A DNA stretch of 64,000 nt from Streblospio benedicti (GCA_019095985.1 CM032661.1:29008857-29072856), one strand, 5' to 3'. Counted from the first letter of the stretch, positions 1 to 12,460 are shown. Notes: a model not told the origin generated them from the sequence alone. Translations and numbers: made by a program.

Positions 1-8
1 AGAAGGAA

Positions 9-494
9 ATGAGGGAGTTGCAGAAAGGTGGGAAGATCTGCATGTGCAAGTACGGTCTCCAGTGGGATGCGAGGTGTGAACAGCATGCCATGGAGCACAC
101 TGGACGGATGATGGTTAAACAAAAGGAAGAAGCGAAGACAAGAGTGATCATTGAGAAAGAAGAAAAAAAGAGGGTGCTGATCAAAGAGAAGGATAACGAA
201 GGCAGAAAGAGGTTGTTGAATCAAGAAAAGAAAGATAAAAAGAATATAAAGATTGCTCAGAAAAAGGAGAAGATGAGCTTGAAGGTGGAAAAGAAAGAGT
301 CTGAAAAGGCTGATGACATTGGTACTTACTCTGAAAATGGAATGCATTTTGACGACAAATGCGACGTGGTAACTATTTGCGATAATGTTCATGGCAAGAA
401 CAGGCAAGATGATTGCAAAGACAAGAAGACGGAGAAGAGGTTATTTAACCTTGCACACTCTCTGCGAAAGGCATTTGCCTTTCACAAGAAGTAG
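9..494 (+). CDS. Lys/Glu-rich protein, probable 3' part of a gene
   Basis: Open frame of 161 residues ending in TAG at 492-494. The frame is open back to the window edge, so the Met at 9 may be internal and this is likely a terminal exon. The N-terminal part has four Cys and a His (CMCKYG, RCEQH) that could be a small metal site. Residues 36-100 are a highly charged Lys/Glu stretch (KEEKKR, KEKDNEG, KKEKMS) likely to form a helix or coiled coil. The C-terminus is basic. I do not recognise the family. No membrane segment is seen. The length and codon pattern favour real coding, but low complexity makes that less certain. Confidence 0.45.
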   Translation: MRELQKGGKICMCKYGLQWDARCEQHAMEHTGRMMVKQKEEAKTRVIIEKEEKKRVLIKEKDNEGRKRLLNQEKKDKKNIKIAQKKEKMSLKVEKKESEKADDIGTYSENGMHFDDKCDVVTICDNVHGKNRQDDCKDKKTEKRLFNLAHSLRKAFAFHKK

Positions 495-1035
495 CAAGTA
501 ATATATAGTGGACAGAAAAAAAAGAGGACATGAGAAATGTTAATGTTAAATGTAAAAAAGAATTTTGTAAACGTGTAAATATGTAAAGCGTCGGCAAGTC
601 ATATGTGCAGGAGCAAGCCAAGTGTTGGGCACGTTGATGCAGACCCAGGTGCCCTGAGTGCAGTCAGACATGCATCGACGTCCACCCTGCAAACCCAGCC
701 AGTGTCTGTTAGTTTGTGTTGAAATCTTGTTATATGTTTTCTTTTAGCTGTGGACTATTAGTGTATAATTATGTGCATCTATCAAACAAGCCTTCCACCT
801 TTTATAATATTGTATATCTATCAATGGAGTCCTCAACGTTTTATAATTATGTATATCTATCGAACGAGCCTTCTACATTTTATTGAAATTAAATCTATGA
901 TTTTGAAATTCAATATTAAAGTTCCTTGATAGTTTCATACGTGTTGTTTTGATATATTGTGTTACGTTTAAAAATGTATATGGAAAAGGAAATAACAGTA
1001 CTGTAACTTAGCTTTCTAAAAATCATTCTTTTTGG
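495..1035. other. AT-rich 3' flank
   Basis: Probable 3' untranslated or intergenic sequence after the Lys-rich frame. It holds two similar short segments (near 770-800 and 840-870) that look like a degenerate local duplication. No canonical AATAAA stands out and nothing else is recognised. Confidence 0.4.
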
Positions 1036-1051
1036 TGAAAAAGATCCCTTT

Positions 1052-1660
1052 ATGCTTAAGATGTTTAATAATTATTTCCCAAACCATTCTCAAATGAAAA
1101 TAATGCGGCAAGCACTGGGTCGTAGACTCTTGCAAGCTGGAAAGGGTGTCACTGAAGGAATTACAAGAATCTTGAATAAGCATAAGGTGGCAACTGCTGT
1201 AAAGCCCATTCAGAAAATCAGGAACTTGTTTTTGCACCCAAATAATAAAGTAGAGATGAGTGAGAAATGTGAAGTGGTGTATAAGATTTCTTGTGGATCT
1301 TGTGAGAAAGTTTACATCGGGGAAACAGGAAGAAAGCTGGGCATTAGAATAAAGGAACATCAGAAAGACGTTGAACAACATGGAAAGTTGAATTTCACCA
1401 GAGCTGCCAAAAGTGAGTCTGCTACAGAATTCAACAAAAGTGCCATCACAGAACACGTCAATAAAGAAAATCACAAGATTGATTGGAAGGGGGTGACAGT
1501 TCTAGACAGTGAGAGTGATGGTAGGACTAAAGCTATCAAGGAAGCAGTTCACATCCGGATGCACAGTCAGACCATGAACAGAGACGAGGGGGCCCACCAG
1601 CTTGCGAGAGTCTACGACCCAGTGCTTGCCGCAGGCGGGGACGGCGGCCGTAAACCATGA
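1052..1660 (+). mobile_element. Penelope-like element fragment (GIY-YIG endonuclease domain)
   Basis: A 202-residue frame matches the C-terminal part of Penelope-like retroelement proteins. A linker (GVTEGITRILNKHKV) is followed by Cys-rich VYKISCGSC and then the GIY-YIG-type core VYIGETGRKLGIRIKEH, with a downstream SAITEHVNKENHKIDW and a C-terminal KEAVHIRM...MNRDEG block typical of the family. The upstream reverse transcriptase is absent, so the copy is 5'-truncated. The endonuclease part itself reads through without a break. The frame begins inside a sequence repeated downstream (see the direct repeat entry). Family assignment is confident; activity is not implied because the RT is missing. 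Confidence 0.85.
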
Positions 1661-1791
1661 TCTGACATGCGCAGTAGTGTTTTTGAAAATGTCTGCAGAA
1701 GCAGACAAAACTGTCAAACGTTTATAAATTTTTTTGTGTTGTGAAAGATGAAAACAATAAATCTATTTCCCAAACCATTCTCAAATGAAAA
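1073..1791 (+). repeat. About 30-bp direct repeat flanking the Penelope-like fragment
   Basis: A stretch of about 30 bp beginning TATTTCCCAAACCATTCTC occurs at 1073-1102 and again at 1762-1791. The first copy is inside the coding frame of the GIY-YIG fragment and the second lies about 100 bp past its stop codon. Such an arrangement fits the partial tandem units and terminal-repeat-like ends known for Penelope elements, or a long target duplication. Confidence 0.75.
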
Positions 1792-1873
1792 TAGTAAGAC
1801 CACCATTTACATTCTAAGATTCTAAAATGGCCATGTTTTCAACTTCAAGCAATTTGTCAGGGTCACCCTCTGA

Positions 1874-2095
1874 CTACTTGTCAGTCGTGACGTCCCACGT
1901 CTCCACGATCAGAAGTCTGGTTTCATTTCCCTGAAGAGCCTCATCATGCATCCATCGAATAACATGGCTCGTTGGTTCTGAGTTCTTAACAGCAGCTGGA
2001 CCAGGCTGAGCGAAGCTATTCTGAGGCTATGCACAAGTCCCAGATCTCAGTAAAGACCCCCCGACAAAGTTGTCCACGGCAAAGTACTGCCTCTG
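1874..2095 (-). pseudogene. Coding-like minus-strand stretch with one in-frame TAG
   Basis: On the minus strand one frame runs from an acceptor-like site (cgtcag at about 2096) to a TAG at 1874-1876. It contains peptide segments such as QYFAVDNFVGGSLL, SHVIRWMHDEAL and LLIVETWDVTTDK, and is interrupted once by TAG at 2027-2029. An alternative acceptor (cctcag) just downstream of that TAG would give an uninterrupted 48-residue terminal exon at 1874-2020. I do not recognise the protein; the FAVDN segment is reminiscent of secreted beta-sandwich domains but this is a weak resemblance. It could be a decayed exon, two exons, or chance. Confidence 0.3.
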
Positions 2096-2109
2096 CTGAC
2101 GTAGACCAA

Positions 2110-3185
2110 ATGCATGATTTTGTTTAAGGTAGAAATATTGTTGCATGTCAAAGTTGCATGTGAAAATTATTTTTTTCCTCCATATATTATTTTATATATG
2201 GATCACAAAATTTGCAATTAGCAAAGCCATTGCCATTCAGTTGTATTTTGCGACTCGTAAACTCTTCTGAACATGTCCAAGGATCGATCTATTTACATTA
2301 AATACTATAATCAAACACAGCTTTTAAATGATTATATTTATGACACTGCTTGCATTGAGAGTATTCGGGAAAGATAAAATAAATATAAGTGGTTATTGAT
2401 CTCAATAAACCATTTATTTACTTCACGCCGTACATACACACACATGCACAATAAAGCGGATTCTTAATACTTGTTTAATTATTAAACACAATGCACTCTG
2501 TACTTTAGCTATCCTTAAAATGGATTATTAAAACACAAAATCATAGTACTTCTAGCACTAGTAGACAACCTATTTTAAATATAATATGTATTAAAAAACC
2601 TTTGATTACAGCTTTCATACAAATAAAAAGAGTATTGCCGTATGTCGCTTTCGGGAAGTTGGCAATTTAGTTCCTTGCAATCTACACACTTTCACCATTA
2701 CCATGCTAATAAAATACGTGTGTGAACTTTAGAGCGTTGACAATTAAAATGTGTCTTCAAGAAAACCATTTCATGTTAAATTTCTGCCTTTTCTGCAATA
2801 GTTTAAAGTGAAGGCAGCAATTTTGCTGCAAATGGGATGTAGTGATACACATATGTAAGACCCATTTTTGCTCAGCTGTAATATGAGAACCATCTTTATT
2901 ACAGCGAAACATTAAATATAATACAGTGTTTCCGTGACAGACCGTTGCTGAGTGCAATTCATGTTCATGTAAGGCAGTATACCAAATCTATTCATTTAGG
3001 AATAAAGGTTGCTCTCTCACAAAGCTTTTTTTTTGCTATGTATACATATATATTAATATTGTTTTCACATTACTCCAAACATGTCCAGCATGGCTGACGG
3101 ATGCTCGTGATCGATGTGAAAGGATTCAGTCCGTCAAATACTCTAGTAAGAAGATTGTACGATGACACGTTGTTGTTATCTCTAC
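2110..3185. other. AT-rich non-coding stretch
   Basis: Very AT-rich, with a short CA run near 2430-2450. No convincing coding or repeat structure was seen on either strand. Confidence 0.4.
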
Positions 3186-3187
3186 AC

Positions 3188-3367
3188 TCAAAGCGTTGGG
3201 GCGGCGGCCAGTAGGGCCGTTGCAATGACGAGGAGGGTGTGTGGGGGGCAGCAGCGGGGGTGGCCGTGTCACACATGTCACGGTCATCACAGCCGCACAT
3301 AGAGCCAATGAGGTTGCCCTTGATGTGCATGGTAACGAACGTCAACTGGAAACAGATGGTGAACATC
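3188..3367 (-). CDS. Candidate terminal exon of a Ly6/uPAR-like GPI-anchored protein
   Basis: Minus-strand exon after an acceptor (gcccag at 3368-3373). The first part reads FVTMHIKGNLIGSMCGC then DDRDMCD, resembling the C-terminal C-x-C...D-x-C finger end of Ly6/three-finger domains. It then continues TATPAAAP. Beyond the run of six G (3243-3248; C on the sense strand) the hydrophobic tail HTLLVIATALLAAAPTL and a stop at 3188-3190 are in a different frame; one extra base in that run would join them. A hydrophobic tail directly after a CD end is what a GPI-anchored Ly6 protein should have. Uncorrected, the frame runs on to 3070. Either the assembly has a homopolymer error or the gene is damaged. 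Upstream exons were not found. Confidence 0.4.
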
Positions 3368-3369
3368 CT

Positions 3370-6300
3370 GGGCAGTTAAGTTTACTTGGAGACCTCATGC
3401 CTGAGACGATTGTTTGAAAATAGAGACTATAAATAATAGTAGACTGTCACAGTGATGAGGTCTATCACTGTATCTCGGGGATTAAACCTACACAGTACAA
3501 GTATAGCCAGTAGTATAGTCTTAGATTGTGTGATAGCACAGATAAATACATTCTATTAGATAAAAAAGTACAGAATATATGCGTGACACGTATTCGACTA
3601 TGAAAATTCAAGATGACAATTTTGGTTTAAGTCAGGGTCAAGAAGAATTTTTTTTCTACACACCATGCCAATAGTCCGGCGCGATGGCCACATGCCCATG
3701 GTGGGGGAAAATATGATGAACTTTAATGCTATTCACTGCAATCTGAGGGGTTTACAGATGTAATGTGAATCAAATAAATATCAAATAAAAAATAAGAATA
3801 TTTTTTTTTAATAATTTAATGAAAATGCCATGATTTTTGCACAATTCCAATTTCCCAGACATTTCCCTCATATTAGTACCTGTTTCCATCTCTGGAGTAA
3901 TTTCTTAGTCTCATGTCTGAGTCTTGTAGGTCGGCATTCTCATCGCTCTATTTCTCCATCAACTGATCTTGCACAATTTAAAATCATTTTACTCTACAAA
4001 AAATGAACCAACTTTTTCTTTGATACTAACACGACCAATGTTATCCTTGCTTTTTTACTGTGAGAAATTGGTAATAGAATTTGTCATTCTACATTTTATA
4101 ACATGTCTGAAATGAGACAATGTGCCAACCCCCATACACTACCATGAGTGGTACGGGTTCACTGTTGTAACGGTCTGAGCACAGCAGAAGACATCAGAAC
4201 ATGGCACATGTATGTAGATTAGGTACAATTATGTAATAATAGATTATCATATATGCTGTATACATTCTTATGGTTTCTTGCTCCAATTGACGCCCATAGA
4301 AGATCATTGTCGTAAGTGCAAAACATTTCTCGGCATTGCGATGATAAATATTTCACAGGAAAATTACATTTGCAAAATGAATCATCCAAAATTGTCAACT
4401 TAATTAAATTGCATGAATTGTCAATTATTTATGGAGAATGATGTTATCGTGTCATCGTGCGATGAGCCCACTTGTTATTTATCAAATTCAGTATAATTCT
4501 GAAAATAAATCACACTTTAAAGCACACACTGCTATGCATATGTTTTTATTATCAATTTGGCTGGGCGACAAAATGGCCACAATTTCAGAACTTGTTTGAA
4601 AGTTAGTGTTTCTAAGTTATGTGCCTGCATGCTACATGTATACACAACAAAAGATACGTGATTGAACACCAAATTGGGCCATAAATGATGTGAAAGCTAA
4701 TTATCAAAATATGTTCAAATGATAGTAGCTATGTTCAAACTGCCAACAGATAAGCATGCCATACTTTTTCTTTGACCATGTCCCCTAAGTAAAATGGTGC
4801 AGGGCTGTGGTACAGTAATACCTTTCTATCAGGGACACGTCTGTGATAAGAAAAAAGTGTACCCTTTTTAGAGGAGTCCCCATTAGTGAACCACATCTAT
4901 TGCCATGTATAGCAACCGGATACTGAAAACGTGTCCTTACTAATTGCGAGATATTCACATGCCAAAGTTGTTCGCTTAATCACCATGGCACATAAGCATC
5001 TAAAATACTTGGTTACTGCATCTTGAAGGTGCAATAAGCATCATGACTACCGGCAGGTAATTGCCATCAGACTACAGCATGGAGGGTTTCCCATCTAGTG
5101 AGATCTACGGCCGCCTCAGCTGTGTAATAATATGACCAGCCGCCCAGGCGCAGCCCATTCACAGTGTATTAGCTGAATAATGGGCAATTCGTCGCACAAA
5201 CAGAGCCCATGAAACAGACGTATGTGGTGGTGATTACAAGGCACACATACCCAAAGGTACTTTATAGTGGATGTACATGTATATAAACAGGCGGACATGT
5301 GTGGGGCGTTTATCATTTGGCTTCTATGAGACCACATTTTAAACCAGTAATGGGATAATTACACATGCCATACCGTTACTCGTTACTTCTGGGTGCCACT
5401 GGTCAAATGTCTCCATTGCACTGCATGGAATTTGTGGCTTTATATTATTCATTGCAGACCCGCAGACCCCATTTGATCACGAGAACTGGACTCGCGTTTT
5501 TTGCATGGACCCTAATGATGTTCTCTGACCTATTCACTGAGCAGGAATTATCATTTGGGAGAAAGAGAAAAAAACACCAAATAAAAATAGCGACTAATGA
5601 AGTGACAACTGTCAATGACCTGTCGTGCTACAAACAGAACATTGACATCTTTAGGTTGTAGTAGAAACGTTCTGACATAATTATCCTTCACAGCTATCGT
5701 CAGTCTATGTGTTTAAACTAGCATTAAAACTTATGCTTTTAAAAATGTTCGCATATATTTAAGTACTACATGCAATAGACGTTCTGTAGACTGGCTACAA
5801 ATAAAACAGTTCCATCGGTAGGATGCGTTCTATATTGCAACACACCATAAGGAACCACGGATGGTTTGGAAACTGAACACGATAGGCTCATGGCACATTA
5901 TTGATAATAGTCTCAGTTAGACACCCAGTCAAGTAAACAACCTATCCGCCTATCCACTCACATTCACGGTCACTCACATTCAACGATTCACTGCCAACTG
6001 CAGCACTATTATAACTCGTGGAATTGCCAATGTCACCCGTGAATACAGTCGATGTCATACGAAGACGAAGACGTAGCACTGTGAATGGATTCCTGTCATT
6101 GCCTGTTTGGACGGACTGTCCGTGCACCCAGATCTCAATAAACAGTCCTCACCTTCCTATAGTTCGCCCGCCTCAGGTTATTTGCCAGAGGATGTGGGCT
6201 CCAATTACATACGTGCCTACACATTCTCTGTATGAATAGCTCGTGCTAGTAGGTTTTGCTGGATGCGTCTCTGTAATGTTGTAATGCTGCTTTATCATTA

Positions 6301-7190
6301 TTGAATACAAGGCTTTAATACATCAGCCACGTTATGGCTTTTCATCAAGCGAGATTATTCAACTGATCATGCATTTGTGGCATAGAATTGTGGCTTTGTT
6401 GGTATATTCAAGTACTAAAATTATACTTGATTTGGCTAGTCTTGTAAAAACAAGAAATACATGACCAGGGTTTAATGTATAGCAATTTTATTCTAGTCAG
6501 TGTTACGACAGACCAGTGCCTATGTGTCTGGCTACTACAGGGCGATGTCGTGCATGACAATACGGTGTTGACGCAGTTGTATTGTTGCTATTGTCGTTGT
6601 TACTGCTGCCAGGGTGCTTCAGTTACGAGCCCAGTATAGTCCTGGGCAATGTGCCACCCTCCCCCTTGTGAAAACCTGGATCTTAGTTACGCTGAACTTT
6701 GCAACACATTTTAGGTATGGCTATGTATTATTTGTAAAGTGATTATAGGAATTTTCTTTCCAATATCATGACTGTGTTGTAAATGGATTATTTTGAATGT
6801 TGTCTATGGTCTTATACATACACCACGTCACAGATTAGACCTGAATCCTGTCCTTCACTGCCCTTCTCTCCGTAGAAAAGAATAACTCTGACTTTATCAC
6901 GCCTCAAGACAATCCTCACAGCGTAAACAAAATGCCTCAATTCACCGGCTTGTAGGCTATAACATTCAACACCCGGTTTTGTATTTTATGATTATGGTAA
7001 ATATCTGTCAGCAAATCTATCTAATCTTCTTTGCATCTCAATTTCAAGCTGAGCGAATAGTTTCTCATCCATCAACTGTAAAACAATATGTTGCTCAATG
7101 AGAGCGAATAAAACTGACAGCTGCGACGATAGTACAATGTAGCCGTGTGAATTCCGATTGAATTTTCTCTTCGCACTCTGGCTCTCTGTT
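3370..7190. other. Long non-coding stretch
   Basis: AT-rich sequence without a supported gene. Frames of 60-100 codons occur at 5365-5661 and elsewhere but have no splice or domain support. A degenerate copy of the C-run repeat (AAAACCTGGATC) lies near 6655-6690. Confidence 0.4.
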
Positions 7191-7195
7191 CGTTA

Positions 7196-7353
7196 TACCA
7201 TACATGTTCCTACCACTGTATTGACATGGTTGAAGACAGGTTTTAAAACCATTAAGTTTCCTTTTATCAACATCAATTGGCTCTGACACGGACTCGAACT
7301 CACGACCACAATGTTGATTGTGCGATCATTTCGATACCATCATCCCAAGCAGC
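7196..7353 (-). repeat. tRNA-derived SINE, family B, minus strand
   Basis: On the minus strand it begins CTTGGGATGATGGTATC and contains an RNA polymerase III B-box-like GTTCGAGTCC within GTCGTGAGTTCGAGTCC. It ends with AAACCTGTCTTC...CAGTGGTAGGAAC. The same order of blocks is found at 19019-19165 and, for the 3' part, at 56545-56612, so it is a dispersed SINE. Confidence 0.7.
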
Positions 7354-7359
7354 GAAGAG

Positions 7360-10300
7360 AGAAGACTAGAATTGAATTCACAAACAAGCTTTGGGAAAAC
7401 ACATCACAATTCTGATTGGTGCACGAATTCAGCTTAACATCCTTCTGAACAGTGACAGATCCAGGATCTCACACAGAAGAGAAACCTTTGTACGGTGTAC
7501 TTCTACATGCACACCGAGAGTCGCATATGCAGCCACTTTTCCAAATAGGAGAGAGGATGGCAGGTTGGATCTTATCAGCAGTCCTTTAAAAATAAGAAAA
7601 GCAAGCACGACAAAAAAAAATCAATCAAATCATCCATGTAACTGCTAACAAGGAGTTGAGTTACATTCAGAGGTGTGTGATAAAAATCAGCCTGCGTGGC
7701 CTCAGTTAAAACACCATCACCAATAGTTGTACCAAATTGCAGCTACTCTTGACGCGCATAAACACTGTACTGGTACTCGTGCAAACTGTATTTGATTGCC
7801 ATTGTGAATGTCAGTGCCATCCAAAGTGTTACTTGAGGTTTTATAATTCAGTGGTAGCTTTAAAAACAGTGTAGTGATGAACAGGTTAGTTTTGTAGACA
7901 TAGCATCACCACCGCGAGCCATATGCCATTTCCTCACGTCTGTGGTGCAGAACCTATACTGAGGCTTTTTATCACATGGTCACAACAATGACAGCAGCCA
8001 AGTCCTTTTTCCGTGAATCTTTTATACATCAAACATGTTATTTCCTGACAATTTCTACCACTGTTTTGTCGAGAACGTTTATAAAAAGACACCCACTTCC
8101 CACCCACTTCCCACACACACACAAAGAAAGAAAAAATATACTAACCTCCCTCTCCCCACCAGAAAGAAAATAAGAAAACAAACACCCAAAGCAGGTGCTT
8201 CAAATGATGAGGGTTTCATGCAGTGACTGAAGCCCCCCCACACACACACATGCGTCATGGTCTTTACTAAAAGCACTATGGGCAGATTCCCCGAAATATT
8301 TCCATATGTGTAAATACAAACAAATGCAGCTTCGTTTGAACCTATCCCCGACAAGGCCCTCGTAGTGTTTACCTTTCACGCAAATGGGCCATTTCTAGCG
8401 GGTGCCACTTTCAAAGCAGCAATAGGGGCTTTTAGCAAGTGCATCTGAGACCCTTTTGTCTCTACGGCTTAAAAGTAGGTTTTATCAGAGGCGTTTTAAG
8501 AGGTCTGTGGCACTGAATTTATAGGGGTGGTGAGATTTTTTATGCATGGCTGGAGTAATAGAAGGATGTGTGATGTTTATATCAAATTGCCGCACCTACA
8601 ACCCTATATTGGCAAGTTTATTTCTTCCTTAACGTTATAATTTCTTTTTAGATCAAAACTCAAGACATTTCAAGTGTACAAGTTATTATAGTTCAAATGA
8701 TTGATAAGCATAGTGAATGAGTTGATATGCAACCATGAAACCCCAGGTATATAGTAACAGATGGAGACATACTCATATTATTCCGATTTGCGTTGTTTAG
8801 AGGTTATGCTGGTAATTTATTACCTGTCCATGCTTTAGTACAGTGGCAATGCCATTTTGAATTTGCATGCATTTCCGCCCTTGAGTCCACTAAAGAGTTT
8901 TTGCATATTACATTGATTCTTTTCCATAGTTCTCGTCTGCTGGCAGATGGGTTTGCATCTATCTGTTGCCATCTTTCTATAACAACGGCTCAGTGTGCAG
9001 GATTCAGACCACGTGGAGATCAGGTGTTAGGGAGAACAGAGGGTTCGGATTGTGTGTTTACTGGAGCTTCCTTGTATACCACTCAACACTAATCTTTAAT
9101 TATGTTTTTAACTACAACTTTATTGTAAGCATACTTCGCTTCATTAATTAGCATTTTAAAGCCATTTCCCACCAAACAATTACACGACATTTGAACTCTC
9201 CGAATTCGCGAAGGGGTGAGTGGGGAAATGACATATGGCTAAAATCAGAAAGGGACGTCAGCCAACATATAGATAAAAACGCACCAAACTTAGACATAAT
9301 AAGATGGAATGGCCATATTTGGTGTAAAGATGAAATTGGTGATTTCATGAGAATAAGTTAAATCTACCCATTTCTATTTGCTAATTACGTGAAATACAAA
9401 CAGTGAATGAAACACAACATAGTCATACTATTATATTATTATACTATATATTATTATACTATGTTGTCAGATTGTAATTCAGAAGTATCCAATTAGTAAT
9501 TCTTATTGTTGATGTATAAATTTAGCATATGTTGGTTAATTCTGAAAAGGAATCTGTAAGATTTGAAATCCATTGAACTTATATTTAGAATTTGGAAATT
9601 AGACGCATTGTCGGAGGCAAATCGTGTAAATAGCTTGAAGTAATTGAGTCATGTCTAATTCACAAAAATCCAATTAGGATATTTTCATACATGTTTGGAT
9701 GTTATCTAGCCCACAGCAAACGATATCCAGGCGACTGCAATGCAAATGCCAAGGTTGTTTCTTCAATCAGGAACCATCCTCGTTATAAGTCGCACGCACA
9801 TTTGCCTGAACAAGTCAACATTATTTTCTATAGGGCATATACTAGGACAAACACTGAATTTATCCTGCCGTTGAATGTCAGATATAAGACAGGCATTGTT
9901 TGATTCAATTAGTGCCACAAGATATGTAGTGAGAATGATTAGGTTAGTTTTGTTCACAAAATAATACCACATGATAATAACATAATTATGATAATGTCCA
10001 TGTCCATGTGTAAAACTGAACACACATACTGATGAGTGTAATTGAAATGTCCATTTTCTGTGCATGTTCATTTGCTTTTTTAACCGCGGCACGGGAGCTC
10101 GAGAGAGATGAAGTTTTGAATTAGACATGACACAAAACTCCCATGGGTTATTTGGCTGCGCAATCTGATGGCAGGTTCATTTTTGTGCTCATATCTATTT
10201 TCCTACTGACTTTTACCTGCATGTCTCATCCTCCAAAGAAAAAAACGTGTTCGATGCTTTTCGCTTTTAATATGTGAATGATTGCATTGTCATATGTTAG

Positions 10301-11040
10301 AGGAACATAATGATAAGATATATTAAACTATATCGCGTGTAATGTATAACCTTTTCATATCTGATTCAGATAATTAACACATGTAAATATGCTACTGTCC
10401 GGATGCATTGTTTACATTATGGAAGAATTCACCTTTTCATATGAAATAGACTGTCCTGATTGAGCAGTGTTTAGAACTAGATTGTTGCTTCAAAAGTTCA
10501 GATGACTGTCTTCATAGAAATATATTATAATATACGGACTTGACTATATGAAATGTAAGTAGATGTATCGTTGCTTTATTTGTCTTTCAGTTGCTGATGA
10601 ATTTTCCGCTCAATCAGTTCATTAATTCAAAATTTCATATGATTTATATGATTATTCAGAATCTGAGCCAACCATTTCATACATATTGTACTTAGCATCG
10701 ACAGGATGCAATATTCTAATTCTATTGTAAAGCAGCTCAAGCCAAATATATATGATTTGCGTGCATTGGCCACATAGACGAAGTTTTGTCAGCCACACCT
10801 CTTCATTCCCTGTTTTCTACCAAACTATTGACATGGTGCACGGAAGCGCAACACCACTGAAGGCATTCCAGATCAATTTCCCATTTCCCCTCATGAGAAA
10901 ACCAAGGTATACCGCACTACTTTATAGAAACTACACACTTGCCATGATATGAAGATGGTCCTTGTAAACTGAATCAACCAAGGGTCTTCAACCACAAACT
11001 TGCTAAAAAAATATTGCGCTATTGACACTAATATTTCATT
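7360..11040. other. Long non-coding stretch
   Basis: No supported gene. It holds a duplicated ACCCACTTCCC motif near 8092-8113 and a TATTATACTATA simple repeat at 9428-9463. The 121-codon minus frame at 9763-10128 has no features of a real protein. Confidence 0.4.
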
Positions 11041-11329
11041 TTACCATTCGCAATGTTGGCTTCATTTGCGCCAATACACGACTATACGTTTCAATATTTG
11101 CTGCGCCCTGGGGCATCTGGGGCTTTTGAGAGGATCTTGAGCCATACTCAAAATAGTGACACTCGACCTCACATCAAATTCATTTGGTAGACACTGGTAC
11201 CAATTCCAAAGACATATCCTAATTGACAGCGCCAGGTTAAATCTCATCACCAGCACGTCTAAGTTGGCGCCATGTTCACGTCGCACAAGTAGCCCGTCCG
11301 TGGATGTCTTACGGTCAACAAAATCACGT

Positions 11330-11429
11330 NNNNNNNNNNNNNNNNNNNNNNNNNNNNNNNNNNNNNNNNNNNNNNNNNNNNNNNNNNNNNNNNNNNNNNN
11401 NNNNNNNNNNNNNNNNNNNNNNNNNNNNN
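11330..11429. other. Assembly gap of 100 N
   Basis: Exactly 100 N, the usual placeholder for a gap of unknown size. Sequence on the two sides may not be directly adjacent in the genome. Confidence 0.99.
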
Positions 11430-11544
11430 TTTGCTTGTTCTTGAAATAATGGTAACAGTGAACTAATATCAGTTGGGAGATCATCATTGACTTCAACAAC
11501 ACTTGCTTGAAAGGCTGCCCAAGATATGTTTGTGGCATCTGCCA
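11430..11544 (-). CDS. Fragment of an invertebrate repeat-type protein family, cut by the gap
   Basis: Minus strand, after an acceptor-like taacag at 11545-11550, the frame reads VADATNISWAAFQAS then DISSLLPLFQEQA and runs into the N gap. I recall a large unnamed protein family, very common in corals, echinoderms and other invertebrates, with the same ISWAA(F/Y)xAS ... LLPLF pattern; its members often look transposon-associated. That recall needs a database search. The continuation beyond the gap (below 11330) does not clearly match the family in any frame, so the copy may be broken or the gap large. Confidence 0.4.
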
Positions 11545-11599
11545 CTGTTAAATCAATAATCAATATGAAGTATTCTAGTAGCTTGGTAGACAGTATATG

Positions 11600-12460
11600 G
11601 ATTCATGTTAAGTTGATAATCAATAACTTAATCAATAACTTAATCAATAACTTGAATCATTTTTGCTTACTATGCACTTTAATCACAGACATCGTCTTAG
11701 AATAGATTTAAACAATAAATACCAATGATTTTTATAGAATTGGCGGCCATATTGATATTTGGCGGCCATATTGGATAACTAATTTGCTGGGGATTTATTA
11801 AAAATATTAAAACTAATGTTTCAAAAGACATTTTGTTTATTGTTTGGCTATATACTTGACATACTATAAGATTCCTCTGATTGTCATAGAAAATGGCGGC
11901 CATCTTGAAAGATGTTGCCAAATGGCAGTCATCTTGGATTATTTTTTTTCAGTTGGCCCTATATCCAATTTTAATCAGTAGGCCAAAAGCTACCTTTGTG
12001 CCAAATTTCATGCTTTTAACCCAAAACGCACAATTCTTTCACCATTCTGCAGGACTAATCTTCATCACCGCATTTTTACGGTAGTATTAGTCAGGGTCCT
12101 TGTGTAATTCAATGGGAAGTTTTTATGAAATTGTAACTTATGGTTTATCCTACTCATTTTGGTCCAAAAGAGCAAAAAAAAATGTCGCTTATTTTTTCAA
12201 ACATTTTCTCAATATTTATTGTTGCCATTATGAAAGAAACATTCTCGCTAATAACATTTTTATTATTATCCATACAACCATGATTTTGGTGGCTAACTAT
12301 ATGTTTTCGGCGTTATAGAATCTAAATCAAGCAATAAAAGCCACATGGCTGCCACCAAGATGTGTGAATTTCGCGGTTGCCTTTAACTGTTTAAGTGTTA
12401 ATGACACAAGCATGATTTTGGTGTCTAATGACATGTTTTGGGGGTCATAGAAATATTCAT
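11600..12460. repeat. Degenerate dispersed repeats with GGCGGCCAT motifs
   Basis: A short tandem of AACTTAATCAAT units lies at 11610-11655. TGGCGGCCAT or its variants occur several times between 11740 and 11945. Two related segments starting CATGATTTTGGTG at about 12279 and 12411 form a pair about 130 bp apart. This looks like old transposon-derived sequence, possibly belonging with the adjacent protein fragment. Confidence 0.45.

Noticed and set aside
7196-7353. Possible tRNA gene on the minus strand
   Set aside because: B-box present but it belongs to a dispersed SINE with two further copies.
9763-10128. 121-codon minus-strand frame
   Set aside because: No domain, signal, splice or codon support; expected by chance in 64 kb.
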